Shown piece after piece: positions 1 to 8,077 of a stretch of DNA of 64,000 nucleotides; the first letter of the stretch is position 1; each line of letters starts with the position of its first letter. The position numbers and the translations under genes are program-made. Origin of the DNA: G963667075 sp963667075 (GTDB taxonomy: Bacteria > Pseudomonadota > Alphaproteobacteria > Micavibrionales > Micavibrionaceae); assembly GCA_963667075.1 (NCBI GenBank), contig OY762938.1, forward strand, positions 1,426,001 to 1,490,000, given 5' to 3'. Under the pieces are notes generated by a model that was not told where the DNA came from, made no database searches, and saw only the letters and a list, made by a program, of their open reading frames with translations.

Positions 1-2
1 GG

Positions 3-1058
3 TTCTCCTATATTACGCAGCAGATGGCTGCGCTGTTGTCGGAGCAATATGACACCACGATTGTGGATCTTGTGCCGCATAGTGGGAAGCGAGGGCTTTT
101 ATATCATATGAGACGCTCTATTCTTGCCATCAAAGGGGCTCTCTCTATATCGTCTTATGCATCCAAGAATGAAGGGGCACCCGTTTATATTGCGTGCGAA
201 AGCAAATTGGGGCTGATTTATACGATATTGTTATCAGCGATGGCGCGCCGGTTTAAATGCCCCACATATCTTCACTATCATAACTTTACGTTTATTGATA
301 AGCATAGTGCCTTGATGTCTTTTCTTTTGAAGGTTGCAGGAAAAGAGGCTGTTCATATCTTTTTATGCCCTCTTATGGGAGAACGTTTTGCTGCGCGGTA
401 TGGGCGTGAAATTAAATCTATTGTGATTTCTAACAGCGCCTTCGTTGATCATGTCGAAACGCCTGTGCGGCTTAATAGGGAAGGTGATGTGCTGACGTTG
501 GGACTGGTTAGTAATCTGAATGAAGATAAAGGTCTCTCCACCTTTATTGAAACTATTGAGCTGGCCCTGAAAGAAGACTTGCCTGTCAAAGGCATTTTAG
601 CCGGACCACCGGCTTCGGAAGTGGATCGTGTCAGAATAAAAAATGCACAAAAATCTCTCGGTGATAAGCTTGAGTATCGCGGCCCTGTTTACGGTAAGAC
701 GAAAGATAAATTCTTTAAGGATGTTGATGTGTTTTTGTTCCCCACTCAGTATGTGAATGAAGCACAGCCTACTGTGATTGCTGAGGCGCAATCCTACGGT
801 ATTCCGGTGCTTTCTTTTGAGCGTGGCTGTATTTGTGATCAGGTGGGGAGTTGTGGGGCTGTTTTCAAACAAGAACAGAATTTTCAAGAATCTGCTGTGA
901 CATGGCTTAAAGAGAAGGCCGATGACATGTCCGCGCTGAATGATCTGAAAGCGGCTTCGAGGGAAGCCTTTTTGCGCGATAAGGTCGAGGCCTTTGATAT
1001 CGCGCAGAATTGTTTTCGTCTTGAGCCAAAAATCATAAAACCAGAACCAACAATTTAA
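3..1058 (+). CDS. GT4-family glycosyltransferase, 5' end outside window
   Basis: This is a cytoplasmic or membrane-associated glycosyltransferase of the GT-B fold (GT4-like), probably transferring a sugar from a nucleotide sugar to a lipid-linked glycan. The C-terminal half shows the GT4 signature: a start of the donor domain near LGLVSNLNEDKG and an E-x7-E motif in NEAQPTVIAEA. The frame is open from base 3 with no start codon before the Met at 24, and the reading FSYITQQMAALL fits the usual acceptor-domain start, so I take the gene as cut by the window edge. A second glycosyltransferase follows after 23 nt, so the two are likely co-transcribed in a polysaccharide cluster. The acceptor and donor cannot be read from sequence. 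Confidence 0.85.
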   Translation, partial: FSYITQQMAALLSEQYDTTIVDLVPHSGKRGLLYHMRRSILAIKGALSISSYASKNEGAPVYIACESKLGLIYTILLSAMARRFKCPTYLHYHNFTFIDKHSALMSFLLKVAGKEAVHIFLCPLMGERFAARYGREIKSIVISNSAFVDHVETPVRLNREGDVLTLGLVSNLNEDKGLSTFIETIELALKEDLPVKGILAGPPASEVDRVRIKNAQKSLGDKLEYRGPVYGKTKDKFFKDVDVFLFPTQYVNEAQPTVIAEAQSYGIPVLSFERGCICDQVGSCGAVFKQEQNFQESAVTWLKEKADDMSALNDLKAASREAFLRDKVEAFDIAQNCFRLEPKIIKPEPTI

Positions 1059-1081
1059 AAAACGTTGCAGGTAAAAGTATC

Positions 1082-2242
1082 ATGACGAGAGCGCAGCAAA
1101 AACGCATAGATATATGGCATAATATTCTTTGGTCCCGTTACAAAGGGGGCGTTTTTTCTGCGTTGCATGAAATGAATGATCCGGCGGTTTATGATATCAG
1201 ATTCTATCAAATGGCAGAGACGGCTGGTGATCGCGCTGTTTTGAATGCGGTCGATGACTCCTATCATACCTATCCCTACACTTTGCTGTTTAAGGGCTCT
1301 CTGGATAAGATATCTTTTATGACGCGGTTGCGTGCGCTGGCGGGTTATGCTTTTAAGAATGATGCTGATCTGTCTGTTTTGACGGGGTATGAAAAGCCGG
1401 AAGTGTGGGTACAGGCTTTTATTTTGAGGCTTCGCGGCAAGAAGGTGATGTTTTTCTGTGATGCCACAAAGTTTGATCAGCCTGAGACGGTCATAAAAAA
1501 TATGGCCAAGCGGATTGTTTTCAGTCTGGCAAATGGTGTATTTGGCTATGGTGCGCGGGCGCGGGACTATGTGTTCTCTTATGGCGTGAAGGCAAAAAAC
1601 TGGCATATGAGATGTCAGGCCGCGGCCTTGCCGCATGATTATGATGCAGCAAAGGCGTTGGATCTCCGTATCAAAATGGCGAAAGAGGCTAATCCAGAGG
1701 CCCCTCGTTATCTGTATGTCGGCCGGCTCTCCAAAGAAAAGAATTTGCTGCGCCTTATGGATGCTTTCGCGCGGGTGAAAAAAGAAAGAAAAGGGGCTGA
1801 GCTGATTGTTGTCGGAGGTGGGCCTCAAAAAGAAGAATTGCAGCAAAAAGCAAAAGATCTGGCTTTTGATCCAGATGATATTCTGGTGGGCAGTAAAAGC
1901 GGACAGGACCTTTTTAATGAATATGCCAGAGCGACAAGCTTTGTATTGCCAAGCACAAGCGAACCTTGGGGGTTGGTGGTTAATGAATCTCTACATTACG
2001 GTTGCCCTGTAATTGTCAGTGATCGTTGTGGCTGTGTGCCGGAACTTGTTATGGAAGGCGAGACAGGTTTTTCTCATGATGCATTTAGCGTAGAAGATCT
2101 GACAGACAGAATGCTGGAAGCGGCAAAAGTGTTCTCAGATGTGGAAAAAACGGCAAAGACATGCCTAGCCCATATTGCAGAATTTGTGCCCGAAAAAGCA
2201 GCGAAACAAATGCTTGACGGTGTAGAAAAAGTTTTGGGTTAA
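1082..2242 (+). CDS. GT4-family glycosyltransferase
   Basis: A 386-aa retaining glycosyltransferase of family GT4, likely acting in exopolysaccharide or O-antigen assembly. The donor-binding half begins at about residue 210 (YLYVGRLSKEKNLLRLMDAF), and the E-x7-E nucleotide-sugar motif is in EPWGLVVNE. The family motif GCPVIVSDRCGCVPEL follows. The N-terminal acceptor half is less conserved. An AGG element lies about 10 nt before the ATG. It is 23 nt behind another GT4 gene in the same orientation and faces a convergent mechanosensitive channel gene 6 nt away. The specific linkage is unknown. Confidence 0.88.
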   Translation: MTRAQQKRIDIWHNILWSRYKGGVFSALHEMNDPAVYDIRFYQMAETAGDRAVLNAVDDSYHTYPYTLLFKGSLDKISFMTRLRALAGYAFKNDADLSVLTGYEKPEVWVQAFILRLRGKKVMFFCDATKFDQPETVIKNMAKRIVFSLANGVFGYGARARDYVFSYGVKAKNWHMRCQAAALPHDYDAAKALDLRIKMAKEANPEAPRYLYVGRLSKEKNLLRLMDAFARVKKERKGAELIVVGGGPQKEELQQKAKDLAFDPDDILVGSKSGQDLFNEYARATSFVLPSTSEPWGLVVNESLHYGCPVIVSDRCGCVPELVMEGETGFSHDAFSVEDLTDRMLEAAKVFSDVEKTAKTCLAHIAEFVPEKAAKQMLDGVEKVLG

Positions 2243-2248
2243 GCTGAT

Positions 2249-3400
2249 TTAGTTTGTCTCAGGCGGTATAAAAATGTCTGGGGTTTCGCCGGCGGGGACG
2301 GATTCCAGATAGACGGATTGTGATGGGAAGGCGAAACTGGTGCCTGCCTTTTGTTCAACGATTTTTTTGATTTCTATAGCAAAATCTTCCTTGATTTTGA
2401 GCCATTCTCCCCAATTGGTGGTTTTGGTGAAGCAATAAATCAGAAAATCAATAGAGGAGCTGTTAAAGCTGTCAACCCGTACAAAGGTTGAAACGTCATC
2501 CGGGGAGGCAAAGGATTCATTTTCAAGAATATAGCGCGTGATTTCATCACGAATAATTTGGAGTTGTTCAATGCTGCTGCCATATTTGACGCCAAGTTTC
2601 CATTTGATCCGTCTGTGTGTCATGCGGGAAAAGTTTGTTACAACGGCATCAGAAAGCTGGGAATTCGGGACATGCACGGGGGCTTTGTCAAAGCGGCGTA
2701 CTTTTGTGGAGCGAAAGCCGATGTCTTCTACGGTGCCTTCCACAACGCCATCAACGCGGATCCATTCGCCAGCATGAAAACGTTTTTCGGCGATAATTGT
2801 AATGCCGCCGATCAGGTTCTTGAACAAGTCCTGTGCGCCAAGGGCAACAGCCGCCCCAAATAGGCCAAGACCAGCCAGAAGTGGTGCGACAGCAATGCCC
2901 CAGATTTCAAGAATAATGGCGGCTCCAATGAAGAAGAGCAGGACCTTTATAACTTTAAACAACCACTGCATCATGGTGCGGCTTAGGATTTTTTCCATTT
3001 TTTCAAGCCCTTGACTGAGCGGATCGGCGGCGCGGTGCAGGCTCCAAAAAAGTGTAAAGACGACCATGGATCGAACGATTCGGCCCAGAAGCTCTGCCAT
3101 GTCACTTGTTAGATCTAATGAACGGCCGGCAAAAAAGACGCCTAAAACAATCGGGACAAAACGAATAGGAGGAGACAGAGCGTCAACAATTTTGTCATCA
3201 AGCGTTGTTTTTGATTTTTCAGTCCAGTTATGCAGTCTGTAGAGAATATATTGACTAAACAGGCCCCGGATCATCAAAAATCCAACAAAAATACCAAGTG
3301 CAATTAAAATACTGCCGATGTCTATCCCCATAAAACCGTGTTCCCAGACGGATACAATTTCGTGCCATAATTCGTTTGCATCGCTTGGTATTTGTTCCAA
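2249..3400 (-). CDS. MscS-family mechanosensitive ion channel
   Basis: A 383-aa inner-membrane channel of the small-conductance mechanosensitive (MscS) family, opening under membrane tension to release solutes on hypo-osmotic shock. There are several N-terminal hydrophobic segments (about residues 20-165), then the pore helix rich in Ala and Gly (GLGLFGAAVALGAQDLFKN), then the beta domain beginning GGITIIAEKRFHAGEWIRV and a cytoplasmic C-terminal domain. The start is TTG at 3400, with GGAG correctly spaced upstream. It is longer than E. coli MscS (286 aa) because of extra N-terminal segments, as in YnaI-type members. It is convergent with the glycosyltransferase and divergent from the TlpA-like gene. 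Confidence 0.9.
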   Translation of the reverse strand: MEQIPSDANELWHEIVSVWEHGFMGIDIGSILIALGIFVGFLMIRGLFSQYILYRLHNWTEKSKTTLDDKIVDALSPPIRFVPIVLGVFFAGRSLDLTSDMAELLGRIVRSMVVFTLFWSLHRAADPLSQGLEKMEKILSRTMMQWLFKVIKVLLFFIGAAIILEIWGIAVAPLLAGLGLFGAAVALGAQDLFKNLIGGITIIAEKRFHAGEWIRVDGVVEGTVEDIGFRSTKVRRFDKAPVHVPNSQLSDAVVTNFSRMTHRRIKWKLGVKYGSSIEQLQIIRDEITRYILENESFASPDDVSTFVRVDSFNSSSIDFLIYCFTKTTNWGEWLKIKEDFAIEIKKIVEQKAGTSFAFPSQSVYLESVPAGETPDIFIPPETN

Positions 3401-3486
3401 TGTGCTCTCCTTTAGATGGTTTTTCTTTTGATTTTTACAGTATCGTTATAGACTCTCTGACGTAAAAAGACAGGTGAAAAATTCTC

Positions 3487-4062
3487 ATGCAAAAACCAAA
3501 GCTTATTATTTTAAGTATGATTGTTCTTGTTGCGCTTGCTAGCATGGCGTATGAACAATTTAGCACACCAGCGGTTTTCTCCGGGGTGCGTACAGCGCAA
3601 ACAGCTAGTTTTAAGGCAGCATCAGTGCCCGCGCTTTCTTTTAAGACACTGGACGGGCGGGTGTACGCTCTAAATGATATGAAAGAAAAGGGTGTACTTC
3701 TTCACTTCTGGGCGTCCTGGTGTACGACATGCCTTCTTGAGTTCCCGGCTTTGCTTAAAACCAGTCAGTCTTTTGGGGAGGATGTTGCGCTTGTTGTTGT
3801 TTCTATTGATGATAGTGAAGAGGCTATGAATCGTTTTAGGGGGAAACTCGAAAAACACAAGCCTGATCTTTTCAACAACCCTCATCTCTATTGGGTATGG
3901 GATCAGGATAAAACGCTGTCTATAAAGCATTTCAACGCCGTACGCGTACCAGAGACGGTCTTCATTAACAAAGACCGCATGATGACCGATAAGATCGCCG
4001 GAAAACTCGACTGGTCTTCAGACGAAACGAAAGCGAAAATAAAAGCACTTATCGCGGAGTAA
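3487..4062 (+). CDS. TlpA/ResA-like membrane-anchored thioredoxin
   Basis: A 191-aa periplasmic thiol-disulfide protein anchored by an N-terminal hydrophobic segment (about residues 5-22). The thioredoxin-fold domain carries a CxxC pair at Cys79 and Cys82 in FWASWCTTCLLEF. The cis-Pro region is RVPETVFINKD. Proteins of this family reduce disulfides, for example in cytochrome c maturation. The phrase after the CxxC is LLEFPALL rather than the usual REMP. No ccm or other redox genes are adjacent, so the partner is unknown. It may work with the DsbD-like protein at 40784, but that is a guess. Confidence 0.88.
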   Translation: MQKPKLIILSMIVLVALASMAYEQFSTPAVFSGVRTAQTASFKAASVPALSFKTLDGRVYALNDMKEKGVLLHFWASWCTTCLLEFPALLKTSQSFGEDVALVVVSIDDSEEAMNRFRGKLEKHKPDLFNNPHLYWVWDQDKTLSIKHFNAVRVPETVFINKDRMMTDKIAGKLDWSSDETKAKIKALIAE

Positions 4063-4066
4063 AAAA

Positions 4067-4315
4067 CTATTTTACAGAAGCTAGAGGTATTCTCATTACT
4101 TTACACCCACATTTATCTGCAAGAGATTCTAGCTCTTCAGTCTTACTTCTATTCGTGCGGAAGTTAAGTATACAGGAACTCGGATTAAATTCCAAATTTG
4201 CGTGGTCGGCTACACGACGAAAACTATCAGCTATCTTCCAGGAAAGTTGGGGATTGTTACTTTTATTTAAAGATACGACAAAGTTGACTGTAGGATCATA
4301 GTCATCATATACCAT
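4067..4315 (-). CDS. Small hypothetical protein
   Basis: I do not recognise this 82-aa protein. It has no signal peptide or membrane segment, and two Cys near the end (DKCGCKVMRI). It is preceded by a well-placed GAGGTGAT ribosome-binding site a few bases before the ATG, which supports it as a real gene. It ends 5 nt from the convergent TlpA-like gene. Confidence 0.6.
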   Translation of the reverse strand: MVYDDYDPTVNFVVSLNKSNNPQLSWKIADSFRRVADHANLEFNPSSCILNFRTNRSKTEELESLADKCGCKVMRIPLASVK

Positions 4316-4509
4316 TCATCACCTCTATATTTTATTGTTATTATTGTAATTAACACATTAATTAGCAGATGCTTATATATTTAGCAAGAAAAATTTGTAA
4401 CTCTGTGCTGGTTTTGGTGTTGATTTTTTAATATAAGTAAAGCCTTGTTGGGGACTTGGGAACAGCGTGCGAAGGGGGATGAGCTTCAGCTTCTATCGGG
4501 AGGATGTTT

Positions 4510-4605
4510 GTGCTTAATTTTAAACGATGGCTGTTGTTTTACCGCTTTTTTATTGATTTTTTATTATGTAATATGGTAGCCTTTGCGATCTTTTTATATA
4601 CCTAA
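4510..4605 (+). CDS. Putative 31-aa hydrophobic small protein or leader peptide
   Basis: A short frame beginning with GTG at 4510 encodes MLNFKRWLLFYRFFIDFLLC followed by a further hydrophobic stretch, ending in TAA at 4605. GGGAGG lies 6 nt before the GTG, one of the strongest ribosome-binding sites in the window. It ends 20 nt before the WbaP-type gene, so it could be a small membrane protein or a leader for that gene. An in-frame ATG at 4504 touches the Shine-Dalgarno sequence and is less likely. Only sequence inspection supports it. Confidence 0.35.
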   Translation: MLNFKRWLLFYRFFIDFLLCNMVAFAIFLYT

Positions 4606-4625
4606 AGAAGTGATATACAAATAAT

Positions 4626-6122
4626 ATGCAAGACGCTAAAGACAATTCTTCTCAAAGCCATGTGACCCGTTTCATACCGAAGAAACTCGGTATGCAGATA
4701 TTGCTGGCGGATCTGATAGCGTTTGTTGTGACCTATGCTACCTTGGGATTTTGTTTGAAGCAGTACTGGATTGCTTTTTATGCAGATCGGGATATGGCAT
4801 TTGCTGATGCGTTTGATTATCAGTTCTTTTTATTCATTGTCCTTGAAGCGGTCGCTTTGGTCAGTTTTGCGTATCAAGGTGATTATACAAGACGTATGCC
4901 ATGGTGGGGGCAGGTTCGGAATATCGTTAAAAACGTATGTGTTTGTTTGATTATCAACGGATTTGCTCATTTTTCCCTGCAAATAAATCTCTCAACATTG
5001 ATTGTGTTTGCCAATTGGTTGCTGGCAGGTTTGTTTCTTGTTCTTTTTCGTTATATCGCTTTTTCTATCATCAGTTGTCAGAAAGACTGGCCTATTCCTG
5101 TCGTTGTATTGGGGGATAAGCAGATGGTTTTAGATACGCTTTTTGCTTTTTCGTCAGACGGATTTACAGGCTATAGGCCAGAAATAGCCCTTATTCGTGA
5201 TAGAGATGAAGTCAGTTTTGATTGCACCTGTCTGCCGCCCGGGTGCCAGAACATAAAAATTAAAAGAGTCGCGGATGACTATGAGCCGTTTATTAAAAAG
5301 AACCGACATTATTTCTATGTTGTCGGTATGGAGGGCTTTAGGGAAAAGAACAGAGATGTTCTGATTGATACATTTAATGATCTGGACATAGAATATGCAA
5401 TTGTGCCGCCAACCAGACGAATCTATACGCAAGGGCTCCGGCCACATTATTTCTTTGGTACGGACATTATTCTTCTTCATAATCACAGGAAGATGAGTAT
5501 GCCCCTCAGCCGCTTCTTAAAACGTTTTCTGGATATTATGGCCTCTGGTGCTGTTATGCCGTTTTTAGGCTTAATTACACTGGTTGTTTTTGTACTAAAG
5601 AAACTGGAGGGCTCTAACACGCCTGTTTTTTATGGTGGCAAGCGTCCGGGAAAAGGTGGCGAGATGTTTAGCTGTTGGAAATTTTGCACAATGAAGCAAA
5701 ATGGTGATGAGATTTTAGAGGCTTATCTCGCTGAAAATCCTAAAGAAAAAGAGGAATGGGAGACGTTTAAGAAACTTAAAAAAGATCCGCGTATTGATTC
5801 CAGAATTTCCGCTTTCTTGAGAAAAACAAGCCTTGATGAAGTACCGCAGCTCTGGAATGTGTTTGTTGGTGATATGAGCCTTGTCGGACCTCGTCCCATT
5901 CTGGAGGATCAGCGGGAAGAGTATGGCAAGACGATCAAGCTCTATAACTCTGTCAGGCCTGGTCTTACAGGACTATGGCAGGTCAGTGGCCGGAATAATG
6001 TCAGCTTTGAACAACGCGTGATCTGGGATGACTGGTACATCCGCAACTGGTCTTTATGGCATGATATCGTCATTTTGTTTAAGACCGTTGGTGTGCTTCT
6101 CTCAGGGAAGGGCGCGTACTAG
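4626..6122 (+). CDS. WbaP-type undecaprenyl-phosphate sugar-1-phosphate transferase
   Basis: A 498-aa polyisoprenyl-phosphate hexose-1-phosphate transferase, which starts polysaccharide assembly by moving a sugar-1-phosphate from a UDP-sugar to undecaprenyl phosphate at the inner membrane. It has about four N-terminal membrane segments (residues 20-150), a central soluble region, a re-entrant hydrophobic helix at about 300-325, and the bacterial sugar transferase domain. That domain shows FCTMK, the DEVPQLWNV motif, GDMSLVGPRP and the C-terminal PGLTGLWQVSGR. The length and the N-terminal membrane part match WbaP/WcaJ enzymes rather than the short PglC type. Glucose and galactose cannot be told apart here. 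A strong hairpin follows the stop. Confidence 0.92.
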   Translation: MQDAKDNSSQSHVTRFIPKKLGMQILLADLIAFVVTYATLGFCLKQYWIAFYADRDMAFADAFDYQFFLFIVLEAVALVSFAYQGDYTRRMPWWGQVRNIVKNVCVCLIINGFAHFSLQINLSTLIVFANWLLAGLFLVLFRYIAFSIISCQKDWPIPVVVLGDKQMVLDTLFAFSSDGFTGYRPEIALIRDRDEVSFDCTCLPPGCQNIKIKRVADDYEPFIKKNRHYFYVVGMEGFREKNRDVLIDTFNDLDIEYAIVPPTRRIYTQGLRPHYFFGTDIILLHNHRKMSMPLSRFLKRFLDIMASGAVMPFLGLITLVVFVLKKLEGSNTPVFYGGKRPGKGGEMFSCWKFCTMKQNGDEILEAYLAENPKEKEEWETFKKLKKDPRIDSRISAFLRKTSLDEVPQLWNVFVGDMSLVGPRPILEDQREEYGKTIKLYNSVRPGLTGLWQVSGRNNVSFEQRVIWDDWYIRNWSLWHDIVILFKTVGVLLSGKGAY

Positions 6123-6126
6123 TAAA

Positions 6127-6155
6127 AAAGCCCTCCAGAGATGAGGGCTTTCTTT
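6127..6155. terminator. Bidirectional rho-independent terminator
   Basis: A 9-bp perfect stem (AAAGCCCTC / GAGGGCTTT) with a 7-nt loop is flanked by an A run on the left and a T-rich stretch on the right. It lies between the convergent WbaP-type and ugd genes and can serve both. Confidence 0.85.
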
Positions 6156-6185
6156 ATAGTTCTATATACATACGGCTTTATCCTT

Positions 6186-7490
6186 TTAACCTCTGCCGAT
6201 GGAGGTGTATTGGAAGTCTGTATCTTCCATATCTTTGGTTTTGTATATGTTCCGAAGGTCAATCAGGATTTTGCTTTTCATGCTTTTCCCGATCTTGTCC
6301 AGATCAAGCGCGCGGAATTCGTTCCATTCTGTGAGGATCACAAGGGCGTCTGCGCCTTCTGCGACGTCATAGGCATTATCTTTCCATGTCACATCTTCCA
6401 GAAGTTTTTCGGCTTCTTCCATGGCTTTTGGATCGTAAGCGATGATCTCGGCACCTGCTTGCTGGAGCATAGGAATAACGGTCAGGGAAGGGGAATCACG
6501 CATATCATCGGTGTTGGGTTTAAAGGCCACGCCGAGGATGCCGATTTTCTTGTTACGTACGTCATTGCCGCAGGCTGCCACAATGCGGTCTGCCATACGG
6601 GCCTTTCTGTCTTCGTTGACAGCAACAACTGTTTCAACGATGCGCTGTGGCGTGCCGTATTTCTGACCGGTCCGTGTCAGAGCCAGTGTGTCTTTCGGGA
6701 AGCATGAACCGCCATAACCGGGGCTTGCATTTAAGAATTTGCTGCCAATACGGTTATCAAGGCCAATGCCTTTGGCAACTTGCTGAACGTCTGCGCCCGT
6801 TTTTTCGCAAAGGTCTGAAATTTCATTGATGAATGTGATTTTTGTGGCAAGGAAGGCATTGGCTGCGTATTTCGTCAGCTCTGCCGTTTCGGGGCTTGTG
6901 AACAGGATAGGGGTTTCGTTCAGGAAAAGTGGTCTGTAGATACCTCTCATCACTTTTTCAGCACGTTCTGAATCGACACCAACAACCACACGGTCAGGGC
7001 GCATAAAGTCATCAATGGCGGCGCCTTCACGCAGGAATTCAGGGTTGGATGCTACGTCAAACTCTGCATTTGGCGCTGCTTCCTTTATGGTACGGGCTAC
7101 GTCTCTGGCTGTGCCGACAGGTACGGTGGATTTGTCAACAATGACGGTATAGCCATCAATATTCTCACCGATTTCTTTCGCGGCGGCCATCACATAAGAC
7201 AGGTCGGCATCACGGCCAAAACGGCGCGACGGGGTGCCTACGGCGATGAATACAGCGTCAACGCCTTTGACGGCACTGGCCAGATCGGTTGTGAATTCTA
7301 TGCGCTTTGTTTCAATCTGGCGTGCCAGAAGGGCATCAAGGCCGGGTTCATAAATTGGCACTTCACCGTTTTTTAAACGCTCAATTTTACTTTCATCTTT
7401 GTCAACACAGATGACATTATGCCCGAATTCTGCAAAACAAACACCGGATACAAGACCGACATAGCCGGTTCCAACCATCGCAATACGCAT
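6186..7490 (-). CDS. ugd: UDP-glucose 6-dehydrogenase
   Basis: A 434-aa cytoplasmic NAD-dependent enzyme that oxidises UDP-glucose twice to UDP-glucuronate, a precursor for acidic polysaccharides. The Rossmann motif GTGYVGLVSG is at residues 8-17. The catalytic Cys263 lies in the conserved PGYGGSCFPKD. The central dimerisation helix (TAELTKYAANAFLATKITF) and the C-terminal UDP-binding domain (GVAFKPNTDDMRDSPS) are present. Length is typical. It converges on the sugar-1-phosphate transferase, and its substrate would come from GalU (58301). Confidence 0.96.
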   Translation of the reverse strand: MRIAMVGTGYVGLVSGVCFAEFGHNVICVDKDESKIERLKNGEVPIYEPGLDALLARQIETKRIEFTTDLASAVKGVDAVFIAVGTPSRRFGRDADLSYVMAAAKEIGENIDGYTVIVDKSTVPVGTARDVARTIKEAAPNAEFDVASNPEFLREGAAIDDFMRPDRVVVGVDSERAEKVMRGIYRPLFLNETPILFTSPETAELTKYAANAFLATKITFINEISDLCEKTGADVQQVAKGIGLDNRIGSKFLNASPGYGGSCFPKDTLALTRTGQKYGTPQRIVETVVAVNEDRKARMADRIVAACGNDVRNKKIGILGVAFKPNTDDMRDSPSLTVIPMLQQAGAEIIAYDPKAMEEAEKLLEDVTWKDNAYDVAEGADALVILTEWNEFRALDLDKIGKSMKSKILIDLRNIYKTKDMEDTDFQYTSIGRG

Positions 7491-7610
7491 TTTATCTTCT
7501 CTTTCCTGATTGTCTGGTCGGCGGATTCTTAAAAATCGGATCCACCATAAATATACTCTATACTCTATTGACGCGGTTTATACCGAATTCCTTTCAAAAA
7601 AGCAATAATC

Positions 7611-7638
7611 TTTGGTAAACTCTTAATTTTTATATAAT
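7611..7638 (+). promoter_or_regulatory. Candidate promoter in the ugd-helicase intergenic region
   Basis: A consensus TATAAT at 7633-7638 follows a weak -35 (TTTGGT, 16-nt spacer). Transcription would enter a stretch with a 9-bp inverted repeat, TGTGCTCAA at 7663-7671 and TTGAGCACA at 7703-7711. No protein-coding frame follows closely. Confidence 0.3.
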
Positions 7639-7780
7639 GATAGAGGCGTGTTGTTCACTTTGTGTGCTCAAGAAAGAGAAGAACAGAGATGGGCTGATCC
7701 TGTTGAGCACAAGCGTCTTAGTGGATGCAGGGCTGGCTCAGCCAATGCTGAACCAAAAGTAGTGTTTTAAAAAGAAAAGT

Positions 7781-7809
7781 TTGACATTATGGCTAAAATC
7801 TGTCATTAA
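7781..7809 (+). promoter_or_regulatory. Candidate promoter for the DEAD-box helicase
   Basis: A perfect -35 TTGACA at 7781-7786, a 17-nt spacer and a weak -10 (CATTAA). It would give a 5' leader of about 260 nt before the helicase. That leader contains an inverted repeat GTGAACTT (7911-7918) / AAGTTCAC (7941-7948). Apart from this and the upstream hairpin region I see nothing coding in 7491-8077. A 72-codon frame at 7830 lacks support. Confidence 0.4.
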
Positions 7810-8077
7810 ACGGTGCTATAAATTGATAAATGCATCTCTTGATGGGGTTTAGCCTTAATTCAAGAGTGGAGCTTACAGGAAAAATCGGCCTTCCACAGGC
7901 GGTCTTAGAAGTGAACTTAAACCCTCACCTTTTTTCAAAAAAGTTCACATTTACAAATATAAAAAATGGATTGTTTGATGCTCTTTTGGAAAAAAGAAAG
8001 AGCAAGGCTCGTATGCGTTTTGTATTGGGCTGTGTTGAACGTCTTTAAAATGAACGATAAATAAGAAAGAAAAAATA

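Noticed and set aside
1055..1846. 263-codon minus-strand frame
   Set aside because: It lies opposite a GT4 gene with clear motifs, and its translation is rich in Arg, His, Ile and Cys, as antisense frames usually are.
6141..6707. 188-codon plus-strand frame
   Set aside because: It is antisense to the C-terminal half of ugd and covers the terminator.
7830..8048. 72-codon frame in the helicase leader
   Set aside because: No ribosome-binding site, no recognisable domain, and it lies within the presumed 5' leader with inverted repeats.
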